DNA from: CAZHVS01 sp964536015
Lineage (GTDB): Bacteria; Bacteroidota; Ignavibacteria; Ignavibacteriales; Ignavibacteriaceae
Reading direction: 5' to 3'
Assembly: GCA_964536015.1 (NCBI GenBank)
Contig: CAZHVS010000003.1
Location: 1-64,000, forward strand
DNA: 64,000 bases
Shown: piece by piece, positions 1 to 7,514 of the stretch
How the letters are laid out: every line of letters begins with the position of its first letter
Position numbering within the stretch: position 1 is the first letter of the stretch
Notes under the pieces: generated by a model
Seen by the model: only the letters and a program-made list of their open reading frames with translations
Database searches by the model: none
What the model was told of the DNA's origin: nothing
Position numbers and translations under genes: made by a program

Positions 1-32
1 AGACCCCTAATTCCGATTGTAGAAATTATAAA

Positions 33-60
33 TAAAAATGCCATCTTTCTTCGATGGCAT
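33..60 (-). terminator. Intrinsic terminator of the hydrogenase operon
   Basis: The 8-bp arms ATGCCATC (38-45) and GATGGCAT (53-60) pair. Read on the minus strand, the hairpin is followed by a T-rich tract (the complement of the A run at 33-38). It lies about 35 bp past the stop of the hydrogenase large subunit gene, where the end of that operon is expected. Confidence 0.75.
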
Positions 61-94
61 TAATCATTCATTCAGCTCAAACAAGTGAGTGTAG

Positions 95-1819
95 CTATTC
101 TTTACTTTTTCTTCTATCAAAATAATGAGTGTGAAGAATTTCATGACTCTTATGGCTGCCGGGTTCAACAAAGAACTCTTTATAAATTGTTTTCAAAGCT
201 TCATTTTCATAAGAACGCCTGTGAAGCATTTTCTTATCAATATCATATAAAGCTTTCATTCTTTTAACAACTTTTTCCGGCTTTTGATGAATTGGCTGCC
301 CGCCGCCATTAATACAGCCGCCTGGACAAGCCATCACTTCAATAAAGTGATATTTGGATTTACCTTCACGAATTTCGTCAAGCACAGGAGCAACATTGCC
401 AACACCATTTACAACTGCAATATTAACCTGAGTTCCATCAATATCTACAGTTGCTTCTTTAACGCCTGCAAAGCCTCTTACATCTTCAAAATCAACCTGA
501 GTAAGATGTTTGCCTGTCATAAAGAAATAAGCGGTTCTTAAAGCAGCTTCCATAACACCGCCGCTTGCGCCAAAAATTGCAGCCGCACCGGTGGATTCTC
601 CGAGCGGATTATCGAAAGCTTCTTCATCAAGGTCTGCAAAATCTACTCCTGCAAGGTTGAAAAATCTTACAAGTTCTCTTGTAGTAAGCACTGCATCAAC
701 ATCAGGAATAAATTCTGTGTTAAGTTCCGGTCTTGCAGATTCATATTTCTTAACTGTACAAGGCATAATGGAAACTACATAAATATCTTTTGGATTAAGT
801 CCCATCTTCTTAGCATAATAAGTTTTAAGAACTGCACCTTCCATTTCGTGAGGAGATTTACAGGTAGAAACGTGAGGCAGTAAATCACCGTACTTTTGTT
901 CAGCAAACTTAACCCAACCCGGGCAGCAGCTTGTAAACATTGGTAATGTGCCGCCTTCTTTTACACGATGAATAAGTTCAGTAGCTTCTTCAAGTATTGT
1001 CATATCGGCAGCAAAGTTGGTATCGAAGACTTTCTTAAATCCAAGTCTTCTTAAACCAGTAACAAGTTTTCCAGTTACATCTGTACCAAGAGGAAGATTA
1101 TATTCTTCCCCAAGAGATGCACGAACAGCGGGAGCAATCTGTGCAATTGTAAATTTATTCTTATTCTGTAGTGCAGAAGAGACTTCTTTCATATGGCTTT
1201 TTTCTCTTAAAGCTGCAGTAGGACAAACAAGAATACATTGCCCGCAAAGAATACAATCACTTATGTTCAAGCCTTTATTAAAAGGAGTAGTAACAGTGCT
1301 TTGGAAACCACGGTTGGTAAAATCTATTGCCCCAACTTTTTGAACTTCGTTACAAGCTCTAACACATCTGCCGCAAAGGATACATTTAGCTGGGTCTCTT
1401 TCCATCGAAGCACTGGAGATATCAACAGCGTGCTCTTTCTTTTCGCCCGCAAAACGATGTTCTCTTAAACCATAAACCCCTGCAAATGTTTGTAATTCAC
1501 AATTTCCATTGCGAACACAAATTAAACAATCCTGCGGATGATTTTCTACAAGAAGTTCTACAATAGTTTTTCTTGCTCTTCTTACACGAGGTGAATTTGT
1601 TTCTACAACCATTCCATCATAAACAGGATAAGCACAGGATGGAATTAAATTTCTTTGTCCTTCAACTTCAACAGAACATATTCTGCAGGCACCAGTCGGG
1701 AATAAATCTTTCATATGACAAAGAGTAGGAATACTTATTCCAACAGATTTAGCTGCATCAAGGATTGTCATACCTTGTTCTGCTTTTACTTTTATTTTAT
1801 TAATTGTTAATTCAACCAT
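95..1819 (-). CDS. hydA: [FeFe] hydrogenase catalytic subunit (HydA/HndD type)
   Basis: This is the catalytic subunit of an NAD-linked [FeFe] hydrogenase, interconverting protons and H2 in the cytoplasm. Residue numbers follow a 578-residue reading that starts four codons upstream. The N-terminus holds a plant-type [2Fe-2S] domain (about residues 5-80, C in PTLCHM, GACRIC), a His/Cys cluster motif (HPQDCLIC), and two ferredoxin clusters (CILCGRCVRAC, CILCGQCILVC). The H-cluster domain has all three signatures: TSCCPGW near 300, MPCTVKKYE near 356 and EVMACPGGC near 498. I chose the ATG at 1819 because GGAG sits six bases upstream; in-frame ATGs at 1825 and 1831 lack a site. Last gene of a three-gene operon. 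The H-cluster motifs rule out a Complex I NuoG. Confidence 0.95.
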   Translation of the reverse strand: MVELTINKIKVKAEQGMTILDAAKSVGISIPTLCHMKDLFPTGACRICSVEVEGQRNLIPSCAYPVYDGMVVETNSPRVRRARKTIVELLVENHPQDCLICVRNGNCELQTFAGVYGLREHRFAGEKKEHAVDISSASMERDPAKCILCGRCVRACNEVQKVGAIDFTNRGFQSTVTTPFNKGLNISDCILCGQCILVCPTAALREKSHMKEVSSALQNKNKFTIAQIAPAVRASLGEEYNLPLGTDVTGKLVTGLRRLGFKKVFDTNFAADMTILEEATELIHRVKEGGTLPMFTSCCPGWVKFAEQKYGDLLPHVSTCKSPHEMEGAVLKTYYAKKMGLNPKDIYVVSIMPCTVKKYESARPELNTEFIPDVDAVLTTRELVRFFNLAGVDFADLDEEAFDNPLGESTGAAAIFGASGGVMEAALRTAYFFMTGKHLTQVDFEDVRGFAGVKEATVDIDGTQVNIAVVNGVGNVAPVLDEIREGKSKYHFIEVMACPGGCINGGGQPIHQKPEKVVKRMKALYDIDKKMLHRRSYENEALKTIYKEFFVEPGSHKSHEILHTHYFDRRKSKE

Positions 1820-1836
1820 TTTCATCTCCATAAACT

Positions 1837-3822
1837 TTAATTCACATCTATAGCACAGAATTTACAAGCTTCAAAGCACATTCCGCATTTAATACACTTA
1901 TCCTGGTTTATGTAATGAGCTTTTCCTTTCTCACCAAGAATAGCATCAACAGAACATCTTTTTACACATACTCCACATCCTTCACAAAGTTCGTTATTGA
2001 TTGTATAAGTCAATAACTCTTTGCAAACACCGGATGGACATCTTCTTTCGTATAGATGTTTTTCATATTCATCTCTGAAATAATGTAAACCGGAAAGAAC
2101 AGGGTTAGGTGCTGATTGTCCTAATCCGCATAAAGAAGTATCCTTAATAACTTCAGCTAACCTGTTTAGATATACAATACCTTTAAATCTTTGTAATTCA
2201 TCTTTTTTATTTTTCGTATCCTTGTAGGATTGAGGAATTCTCTCAATAATTTCAAGCATACGTTTAGTGCCTTCACGACAAGGAACGCATTTACCGCAAG
2301 ATTCATTTTGAATGAATGTAAGAAAATACTTAGCAACATCAACCATACAGGTATCTTCATCCATAACAACAAAACCACCGCTGCCCATCATAGCACCAAC
2401 GGTTTTCAAGGAGTCGTAATCAACCTGTGTTTTAATCACACTTTCAGGTAAACATCCGCCGCTTGGTCCGCCAATTTGAACAGCTTTAAATTTTTTATTG
2501 TTTGGAATTCCGCCGCCGATTTCAAATACAACATCTTCAAGAGTGACACCCATAGGAACTTCTACAAGTCCGCTATTTGTAATCTTTCCGCTTAGCGCAA
2601 AAACTTTTGTTCCTTTACTTTTTTCTGTTCCTATAGAGGAGAACCATTCAGCACCTTTAACAATAATTGCAGTAACATTAGCAAATGTTTCAACATTATT
2701 GATTACAGTTGGTTTACCAAACAGCCCTGAATCTGCCGGATAAGGTGGTCTTGGTCTTGGCATTCCTCTCTTTCCTTCAATTGAAGCAAGCAAAGCAGTC
2801 TCTTCGCCGCATACAAAAGCACCTGCTCCTTTTTTAATTTTCAGTTTGAAGTTGAATCCTGTACCAAGAATATTTTCACCAAGCAAACCATATTTTTCAC
2901 AGGAAGCTATTGTGTTTTCAAGACGTTCTATTGCAAGAGGATATTCAGCACGGCAATAAATATATCCAACAGATGCACCTATTGCGTAACCGCCAATCAT
3001 CATACCTTCAATCATTTTATAAGGATCACTTTCAAGTACAGAGCGATCCATAAATGCACCTGGATCACCTTCATCGGCATTACAAACAATATATTTCTGG
3101 TCAGCTTTTTTATTAAGAGCCAGTTCCCATTTCTTTGCAGTAGGAAATCCTCCACCGCCTCTTCCTCTTAAACCGCTGTCAAGAACTTCTTTAACAACAT
3201 CAGCAGGTTTCATTAATAATAAAACTTTATCCAATGCTTTGAATCCGCCATTAGCTATGTATGCATCAATAGAAGTGGGATCTATTATACCGCAATTTTC
3301 AAGCACAATTTTCATCTGGTGTTTGAAGAACGGGTTATCATTAATAGATGGTAAATCTACAGAACCTTTTCCATGAGTTCCAAGTAATTTTTCTTTGTAA
3401 ATTTCTTTATTAACAATTGCGTGTTGAATTAATCTTGGAACGAACTTAGGAGTAATTTCACAATAAGAAATTCTATCGCCACCTGGAAGTTTAATATCAA
3501 CAATAACTTCTTTAGCACAGAAACCAATACAACCAGTAGCTTCAATATGAGCAGTTAGATTCAATTTGGTTAACTCTGCTCTTATTGCTTCTTCAACTTT
3601 TTTTGCACCTGCTGCAAGTCCGCATGTTCCCATCCCAATCCATATAATTGGAACATCGTGTTCCTGGTAGGTGAGTTTTTTATTTAATGCTTTAAATTTT
3701 TCAGCACATTCAGTATCAAAATGACAAAGAGGACCTTCAGTACAACACCTGATAAAAGAATTACAGGGATTTTCTTTTGAATGCCAGCATTCTTCACAAC
3801 ATAAGTCTAAAAATGTTTTCAT
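1837..3822 (-). CDS. hydB: NADH-binding flavin/iron-sulfur subunit of the [FeFe] hydrogenase (HydB/HndC)
   Basis: NuoF-like subunit that binds NAD(H) and FMN and passes electrons to the hydrogenase subunit. In order: an unusual Cys-rich leader (residues 1-40, eight Cys); a thioredoxin-like [2Fe-2S] domain (about 55-140, GMGTCG and GCIGFC); the 51-kDa domain with the glycine-rich NAD/FMN segment GLRGRGGGGFPTAKKW near 218 and NADEGDPGAF near 250; the [4Fe-4S] motif ESCGKCVPC near 515; and a C-terminal two-cluster ferredoxin (CEGCGVCVKRC, CIKCGMCFEAC). This matches the HydB architecture of bifurcating hydrogenases apart from the leader. It overlaps the hydC stop by one base (TAATG), which implies translational coupling. 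Confidence 0.94.
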   Translation of the reverse strand: MKTFLDLCCEECWHSKENPCNSFIRCCTEGPLCHFDTECAEKFKALNKKLTYQEHDVPIIWIGMGTCGLAAGAKKVEEAIRAELTKLNLTAHIEATGCIGFCAKEVIVDIKLPGGDRISYCEITPKFVPRLIQHAIVNKEIYKEKLLGTHGKGSVDLPSINDNPFFKHQMKIVLENCGIIDPTSIDAYIANGGFKALDKVLLLMKPADVVKEVLDSGLRGRGGGGFPTAKKWELALNKKADQKYIVCNADEGDPGAFMDRSVLESDPYKMIEGMMIGGYAIGASVGYIYCRAEYPLAIERLENTIASCEKYGLLGENILGTGFNFKLKIKKGAGAFVCGEETALLASIEGKRGMPRPRPPYPADSGLFGKPTVINNVETFANVTAIIVKGAEWFSSIGTEKSKGTKVFALSGKITNSGLVEVPMGVTLEDVVFEIGGGIPNNKKFKAVQIGGPSGGCLPESVIKTQVDYDSLKTVGAMMGSGGFVVMDEDTCMVDVAKYFLTFIQNESCGKCVPCREGTKRMLEIIERIPQSYKDTKNKKDELQRFKGIVYLNRLAEVIKDTSLCGLGQSAPNPVLSGLHYFRDEYEKHLYERRCPSGVCKELLTYTINNELCEGCGVCVKRCSVDAILGEKGKAHYINQDKCIKCGMCFEACKFCAIDVN

Positions 3823-4313
3823 TATGCACTCACCTCTGTTTCTTTAACCGGCTGGTTTTGTTTTGTTTTATTCTGATATTTTTTAATAATGTTAGGAATA
3901 TCTTTGGTTGAGATTCTTCCATAATAATCTTCGTTAACTGTTATAACAGGAGCAATACTGCAAGCACCAATGCAAGCTACTGTTTCGATTGTAAATTTTT
4001 TATCTCTTGTGGTTTGTCCTGCTTTAATATTTAATGCAGTTTCAATTGCGAAAAGAAGGTTAGCCGAATTTTTAACGTGACAGGCGGTTCCCCTGCAAAC
4101 ACGAATAACATTTTCGCCAAGAGGAGTTAACCTGAATTGATTATAAAACGTAGCAACACCATAAACTCTGCTTAATGCCATTCCCAGAAAATCTGCAGTT
4201 TCCTGTAATGCTTCTTCAGGAAGATACCCATAAATTGCTTGGATATCCTGCAAAATTGGAATCAGCGAACTTTTATCGTTTTTAATATAATTTTCAAATA
4301 CTTTTTTATGCAT
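3822..4313 (-). CDS. hydC: [2Fe-2S] NuoE-like subunit of the [FeFe] hydrogenase (HydC/HndA)
   Basis: Small thioredoxin-fold ferredoxin subunit, 163 residues, of usual family length. The cluster ligands are in the NuoE pattern: CRGTAC (C-x4-C) and, about 40 residues on, CIGAC (C-x3-C). The helical N-terminus has the family sequence AIYGYLPEEALQETADFLG. It is first in the operon hydC-hydB-hydA, as in Thermotoga-type trimeric bifurcating hydrogenases. The last dozen residues are polar and look like a lineage-specific tail. Together the three genes suggest H2 production from NADH plus reduced ferredoxin, or the reverse. The bifurcating mode is inferred from architecture, not seen directly. Confidence 0.93.
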   Translation of the reverse strand: MHKKVFENYIKNDKSSLIPILQDIQAIYGYLPEEALQETADFLGMALSRVYGVATFYNQFRLTPLGENVIRVCRGTACHVKNSANLLFAIETALNIKAGQTTRDKKFTIETVACIGACSIAPVITVNEDYYGRISTKDIPNIIKKYQNKTKQNQPVKETEVSA

Positions 4314-4583
4314 TTCTCTTCCTTAATGAAAAATTCGCTTAACTTTTTCAAATAAAATGCCAGAGTTTAACTTTTCCTAAAAAGTAACTTTAAGAAATGA
4401 ATTTTCAAGCAAATTATTAGAATTAAGCTCAATTTCTTAATTGTTAGACTTTTTTTTCTCAAAGTTGCAACTTTCATTTTTTCCTATTGTTTCAGTTAAG
4501 AAAATAGGGGTTAAAAAGTGTATTAATTAAATTTTTTATTTTCACGAATTTTAAAAAGTTCTAAAACTCTTATTTGTAAATCT

Positions 4584-4591
4584 TATATTTG
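4584..4591 (+). promoter_or_regulatory. Possible -7 element (TAnnTTTG) upstream of the HtrA gene
   Basis: TATATTTG matches the Bacteroidetes-type -7 consensus TAnnTTTG and lies 22 bases before the ATG at 4614. I see no clear TTG box at the expected upstream spacing, and whether this lineage uses the consensus is not certain. The divergent region 4314-4613 must also hold the hydrogenase operon promoter, which I could not identify. Confidence 0.3.
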
Positions 4592-4613
4592 TAATAAAAA
4601 ATTGGAAGGAAAA

Positions 4614-5720
4614 ATGAGTAAATCCAAAATAGTTGTCCTTTTATTAATGATCATCATCCCTGTTTCTGCACAGACCAATAAAGATAAAGCTAATGACGAA
4701 ATTTATGAATTAAGACATAACATAATTACCAAGACAGTTGAGAAGGTAAGTTCTGCTGTGGTAGGAATTAATGTTACTGAAATAAGGCAGTTCCAGGATC
4801 CATTCTTTTCCCCTTTTGCTAACGATCCATTTTTCAGACAATTTTTTGGTGATAGAACTTACAACCAAAAAGTTAGCAGCCTTGGTAGTGGTTTTATTAT
4901 TTCGGAAGATGGTTACATCATTACTAATGACCATGTTGCAGGTAATGCAAGCGAGATTGTTGTTACAATGACAAATGGCAAACAATATACAGCCAAAATT
5001 GTAGGCACTGACCCAGTATCTGATATTTGTCTTTTGAAAGTTAATGAAAAAAATCTTCCGTATCTTGACTTTGGAAATTCTGAAGATGTAATTATTGGTG
5101 AATGGGTAATTGCCTTTGGTAATCCTTTTGGATTGTTTGAGATTAATGATAAACCAACAGTTACAGTCGGTGTTATCAGTGCAAAAGGAATGAACCTTGA
5201 ACCGGTTAATAACAGATTTTATTTGAATATGCTTCAAACTGATGCTTCAATAAATGGAGGAAACAGCGGTGGTCCTCTTGTAAATTGCGTTGGAGAAGTT
5301 ATTGGAATTAATACATTAATTTTTACGGCTGGTTCTCAGGGAAGTATTGGACTTGGTTTTGCAATTCCTATTAACAAAGTTAAACGCATTGTTGATGAAT
5401 TAAAAAGTAATGGTAAGATTGAAAGAGAATTTAATACCGGTATGAGGGTTCAAAATATTGATGAAACAATTGCAAAATATTATAAACTTCAAAGCAACAA
5501 AGGTGTAATAGTTACAAATGTTTTGCGGAATTCACCCGCTAAAGATGCAGGACTGGAACCCGGTGATGTAATTTACAGAATTGATGATTACAGGATAAAC
5601 AATGATAATACTTTGATTGGAGTTTTACATGAATTCCGTAAAGGACAATTAGTAAACCTTTATATATTACGTGATGATAAAGAAATGGTTTTAAAAATGA
5701 AATTGGAGAATAAAAAATGA
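4614..5720 (+). CDS. Periplasmic trypsin-like serine protease with one PDZ domain (HtrA/Deg family)
   Basis: Exported protease for damaged or misfolded envelope proteins. 368 residues from the ATG at 4614, which has GGAAGGA just upstream; a TTG four codons earlier is less likely. A signal peptide covers residues 1-20 (hydrophobic core, cleavage near VSAQ). The catalytic triad is visible: His107 in TNDHV, Asp137 in DPVSDICLL, Ser218 in GNSGGPL. A single PDZ domain follows (about residues 270-365, NSPAKDAGLEPGDVI). One PDZ makes it closer to DegS-like size than to two-PDZ DegP, but it lacks a retained membrane anchor. Its stop overlaps the purB start (ATGA), so the two are probably co-transcribed. 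Confidence 0.93.
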   Translation: MSKSKIVVLLLMIIIPVSAQTNKDKANDEIYELRHNIITKTVEKVSSAVVGINVTEIRQFQDPFFSPFANDPFFRQFFGDRTYNQKVSSLGSGFIISEDGYIITNDHVAGNASEIVVTMTNGKQYTAKIVGTDPVSDICLLKVNEKNLPYLDFGNSEDVIIGEWVIAFGNPFGLFEINDKPTVTVGVISAKGMNLEPVNNRFYLNMLQTDASINGGNSGGPLVNCVGEVIGINTLIFTAGSQGSIGLGFAIPINKVKRIVDELKSNGKIEREFNTGMRVQNIDETIAKYYKLQSNKGVIVTNVLRNSPAKDAGLEPGDVIYRIDDYRINNDNTLIGVLHEFRKGQLVNLYILRDDKEMVLKMKLENKK

Positions 5721-7018
5721 TTGAGCGTTATACACGCCCTGAAATGGGAAAGATATGGACAGATGAATTCAAATTCTCAACTTGGCTTAAGATTGAAATC
5801 CTTGCGTGTGAAGCACGTGCTTTAATGGGAGAAATTCCGAAGAGTGATGTTGCTATAATTAAAAAGAGAGCTGACTTTGATGTAAATAGAATTCTGGAGA
5901 TTGAAGAAATAACACAGCACGATGTAATTGCTTTTCTTACAAATGTTGCTGAATATGTTGGACCTGAATCGCGGCATATACATTATGGAATGACTTCTTC
6001 CGATATCCTTGATACTACACTTTCTTATCAGATGAAAAGTGCAGGAATTATTATTCTTAAGGAACTGAAAGAATTAAAAAGTGAACTGCGAAAAAAAGCA
6101 ATTGAATATAAGAACACAATATGTATTGGCAGAACACATGGCGTCCACGCTGAACCAACAACAATGGGATTAAAGTTTGCCTTATGGTTTGAAGAAATTA
6201 AAAGAAATATAAAACGGCTTGAGAATGCTATTGATTCAATAAGTGTGGGACAAATTTCTGGTGCGGTTGGAACATTCGATCATTTATCTCCTAAGGTTGA
6301 AGAGTATGTGTGTAAAAAGCTTGGATTAAAACCCGCTCCTGTTTCAACGCAGGTTATTCAAAGAGACAGGCACGCAGAGTTTTTGACTACACTTGCTGTT
6401 ATTGGCGGAACGTTTGAAAAAATTGCTACAGAGATAAGACATCTGCAAAAAACTGAAGTTCTTGAAGCTGAAGAATTTTTTTCCAAAGGACAGAAGGGTT
6501 CATCGGCAATGCCGCATAAAAGAAATCCTGTTATATGTGAACGCATAGCAGGTATGGCAAGAATACTTAGAGGCAATGCTCTTGCAGCACTTGAAAATAT
6601 TACGTTGTGGCATGAAAGAGATATTACTCATTCGTCTGTGGAGAGAGTGATTGTTCCTGATAGCTGCATTTTACTTGATTATATGCTTGCAAAGATGATT
6701 CATCTAATTAGAAATTTGCTTCTTTATCCTGACAATATGAAACAAAACCTTAATCTTACAAGAGGATTGGTTTTTTCACAGAAAGTTCTTTTGAAGATAA
6801 CGGAAAAAGGTGCAACAAGAGAAGAAGCTTATAAGATTGTGCAGACAAGTGCTATGTCTGTATGGGCTGATAAGAAGAAAAATCTTAAAGATGAGCTTCT
6901 TAAATCCAAAGATGCAATGAAGTTTCTTACTAAAAAAGAAATTGATAACATTTTTGATTATGATAAAATGCTGACAAATGTTGATTATATCTTTAAACGG
7001 ACAGTTGGCAAAGAGTAG
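5717..7018 (+). CDS. purB: Adenylosuccinate lyase
   Basis: Fumarase/aspartase-superfamily enzyme acting twice in purine synthesis: it cleaves SAICAR to AICAR and adenylosuccinate to AMP, each time releasing fumarate. 433 residues, the normal length for the short bacterial form. Visible motifs are HYGMTSSDILDT near 94, GRTHGVHAEP near 137, and the superfamily signature SSAMPHKRNP near 264-273 on the flexible loop carrying the catalytic Ser. The ATG overlaps the upstream protease stop by four bases. No other pur gene is in the window. Confidence 0.96.
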   Translation: MIERYTRPEMGKIWTDEFKFSTWLKIEILACEARALMGEIPKSDVAIIKKRADFDVNRILEIEEITQHDVIAFLTNVAEYVGPESRHIHYGMTSSDILDTTLSYQMKSAGIIILKELKELKSELRKKAIEYKNTICIGRTHGVHAEPTTMGLKFALWFEEIKRNIKRLENAIDSISVGQISGAVGTFDHLSPKVEEYVCKKLGLKPAPVSTQVIQRDRHAEFLTTLAVIGGTFEKIATEIRHLQKTEVLEAEEFFSKGQKGSSAMPHKRNPVICERIAGMARILRGNALAALENITLWHERDITHSSVERVIVPDSCILLDYMLAKMIHLIRNLLLYPDNMKQNLNLTRGLVFSQKVLLKITEKGATREEAYKIVQTSAMSVWADKKKNLKDELLKSKDAMKFLTKKEIDNIFDYDKMLTNVDYIFKRTVGKE

Positions 7019-7242
7019 TAAAATCTTTAATTGAATTTTTATTACCTGCTACTCTGAGCAAGATGAGTTTGCATTATTTCGAATGATTTAGGCATCAATG
7101 CAATGAGACCTGACAGATATGCAATATGGCGATTATGCTAAAAAAAGGTTTTCATAAATTTAGGGTGTTTTTACAGCAATTTTTTTCGGTTTGAATGGAG
7201 TCGGGGGATTTAATTAAAAAGATTAATTCTTCAATTTATGGT
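7019..7242. other. Intergenic stretch, nothing recognised
   Basis: Region between purB and the repeat block. It is AT-rich, with no coding frame that resembles a protein, no tRNA-like fold and no clear terminator for purB. A short frame begins at 7195 but runs into the assembly gap and has no support. Confidence 0.5.
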
Positions 7243-7261
7243 CTCGAAACTTCGTTTCGAG
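7243..7261. repeat. Palindromic element, intergenic copy
   Basis: CTCGAAACTTCGTTTCGAG is an 8-bp perfect inverted repeat around a 3-base centre. Its 15-base core (7245-7259) has the same layout as the core at 7588-7602 inside the FG-GAP protein gene, with base changes in paired positions that keep both stems intact. Confidence 0.6.
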
Positions 7262-7275
7262 TTACAAAGATTGAG

Positions 7276-7330
7276 AGTGAGATGATTTTTGTTACCTCAC
7301 CCCTGTTTTTGGAATTGGTATTTTATTTTA
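7276..7330. repeat. 55-bp direct repeat, left copy at assembly gap
   Basis: These 55 bases are identical to 7431-7485 on the other side of the run of Ns. The last 29 bases (7302-7330) occur a third time at 7486-7514. This is either a real tandem repeat or the overlapping ends of two contigs. Confidence 0.85.
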
Positions 7331-7430
7331 NNNNNNNNNNNNNNNNNNNNNNNNNNNNNNNNNNNNNNNNNNNNNNNNNNNNNNNNNNNNNNNNNNNNNN
7401 NNNNNNNNNNNNNNNNNNNNNNNNNNNNNN
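7331..7430. other. Assembly gap (100 N)
   Basis: Exactly 100 undetermined bases, which usually marks a scaffold join of unknown true length. Identical 55-bp sequence abuts both sides, so the real sequence may be shorter than shown or may hold more repeat copies. Confidence 0.95.
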
Positions 7431-7514
7431 AGTGAGATGATTTTTGTTACCTCACCCCTGTTTTTGGAATTGGTATTTTATTTTACCTGTTTTTGGAATT
7501 GGTATTTTATTTTA
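7431..7514. repeat. 55-bp repeat, right copy, plus a 29-bp partial copy
   Basis: 7431-7485 repeats 7276-7330 exactly. A third copy of its final 29 bases follows head to tail at 7486-7514. The last copy overlaps the stop and final codons of the minus-strand FG-GAP gene, so the repeat looks derived from that gene's 3' flank. Confidence 0.85.

Noticed and set aside
95..4313. Complex I fragment (nuoE-nuoF-nuoG)
   Set aside because: The large subunit has all three H-cluster motifs of [FeFe] hydrogenase, and no other nuo genes are present.
4710..5237. 175-codon antisense frame inside the HtrA gene
   Set aside because: It is the shadow of a well-supported protease gene; the translated text shows no domain or ribosome site.
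7195..7440. Short coding frame through the gap
   Set aside because: It includes the run of Ns and repeat sequence, with no recognisable protein.
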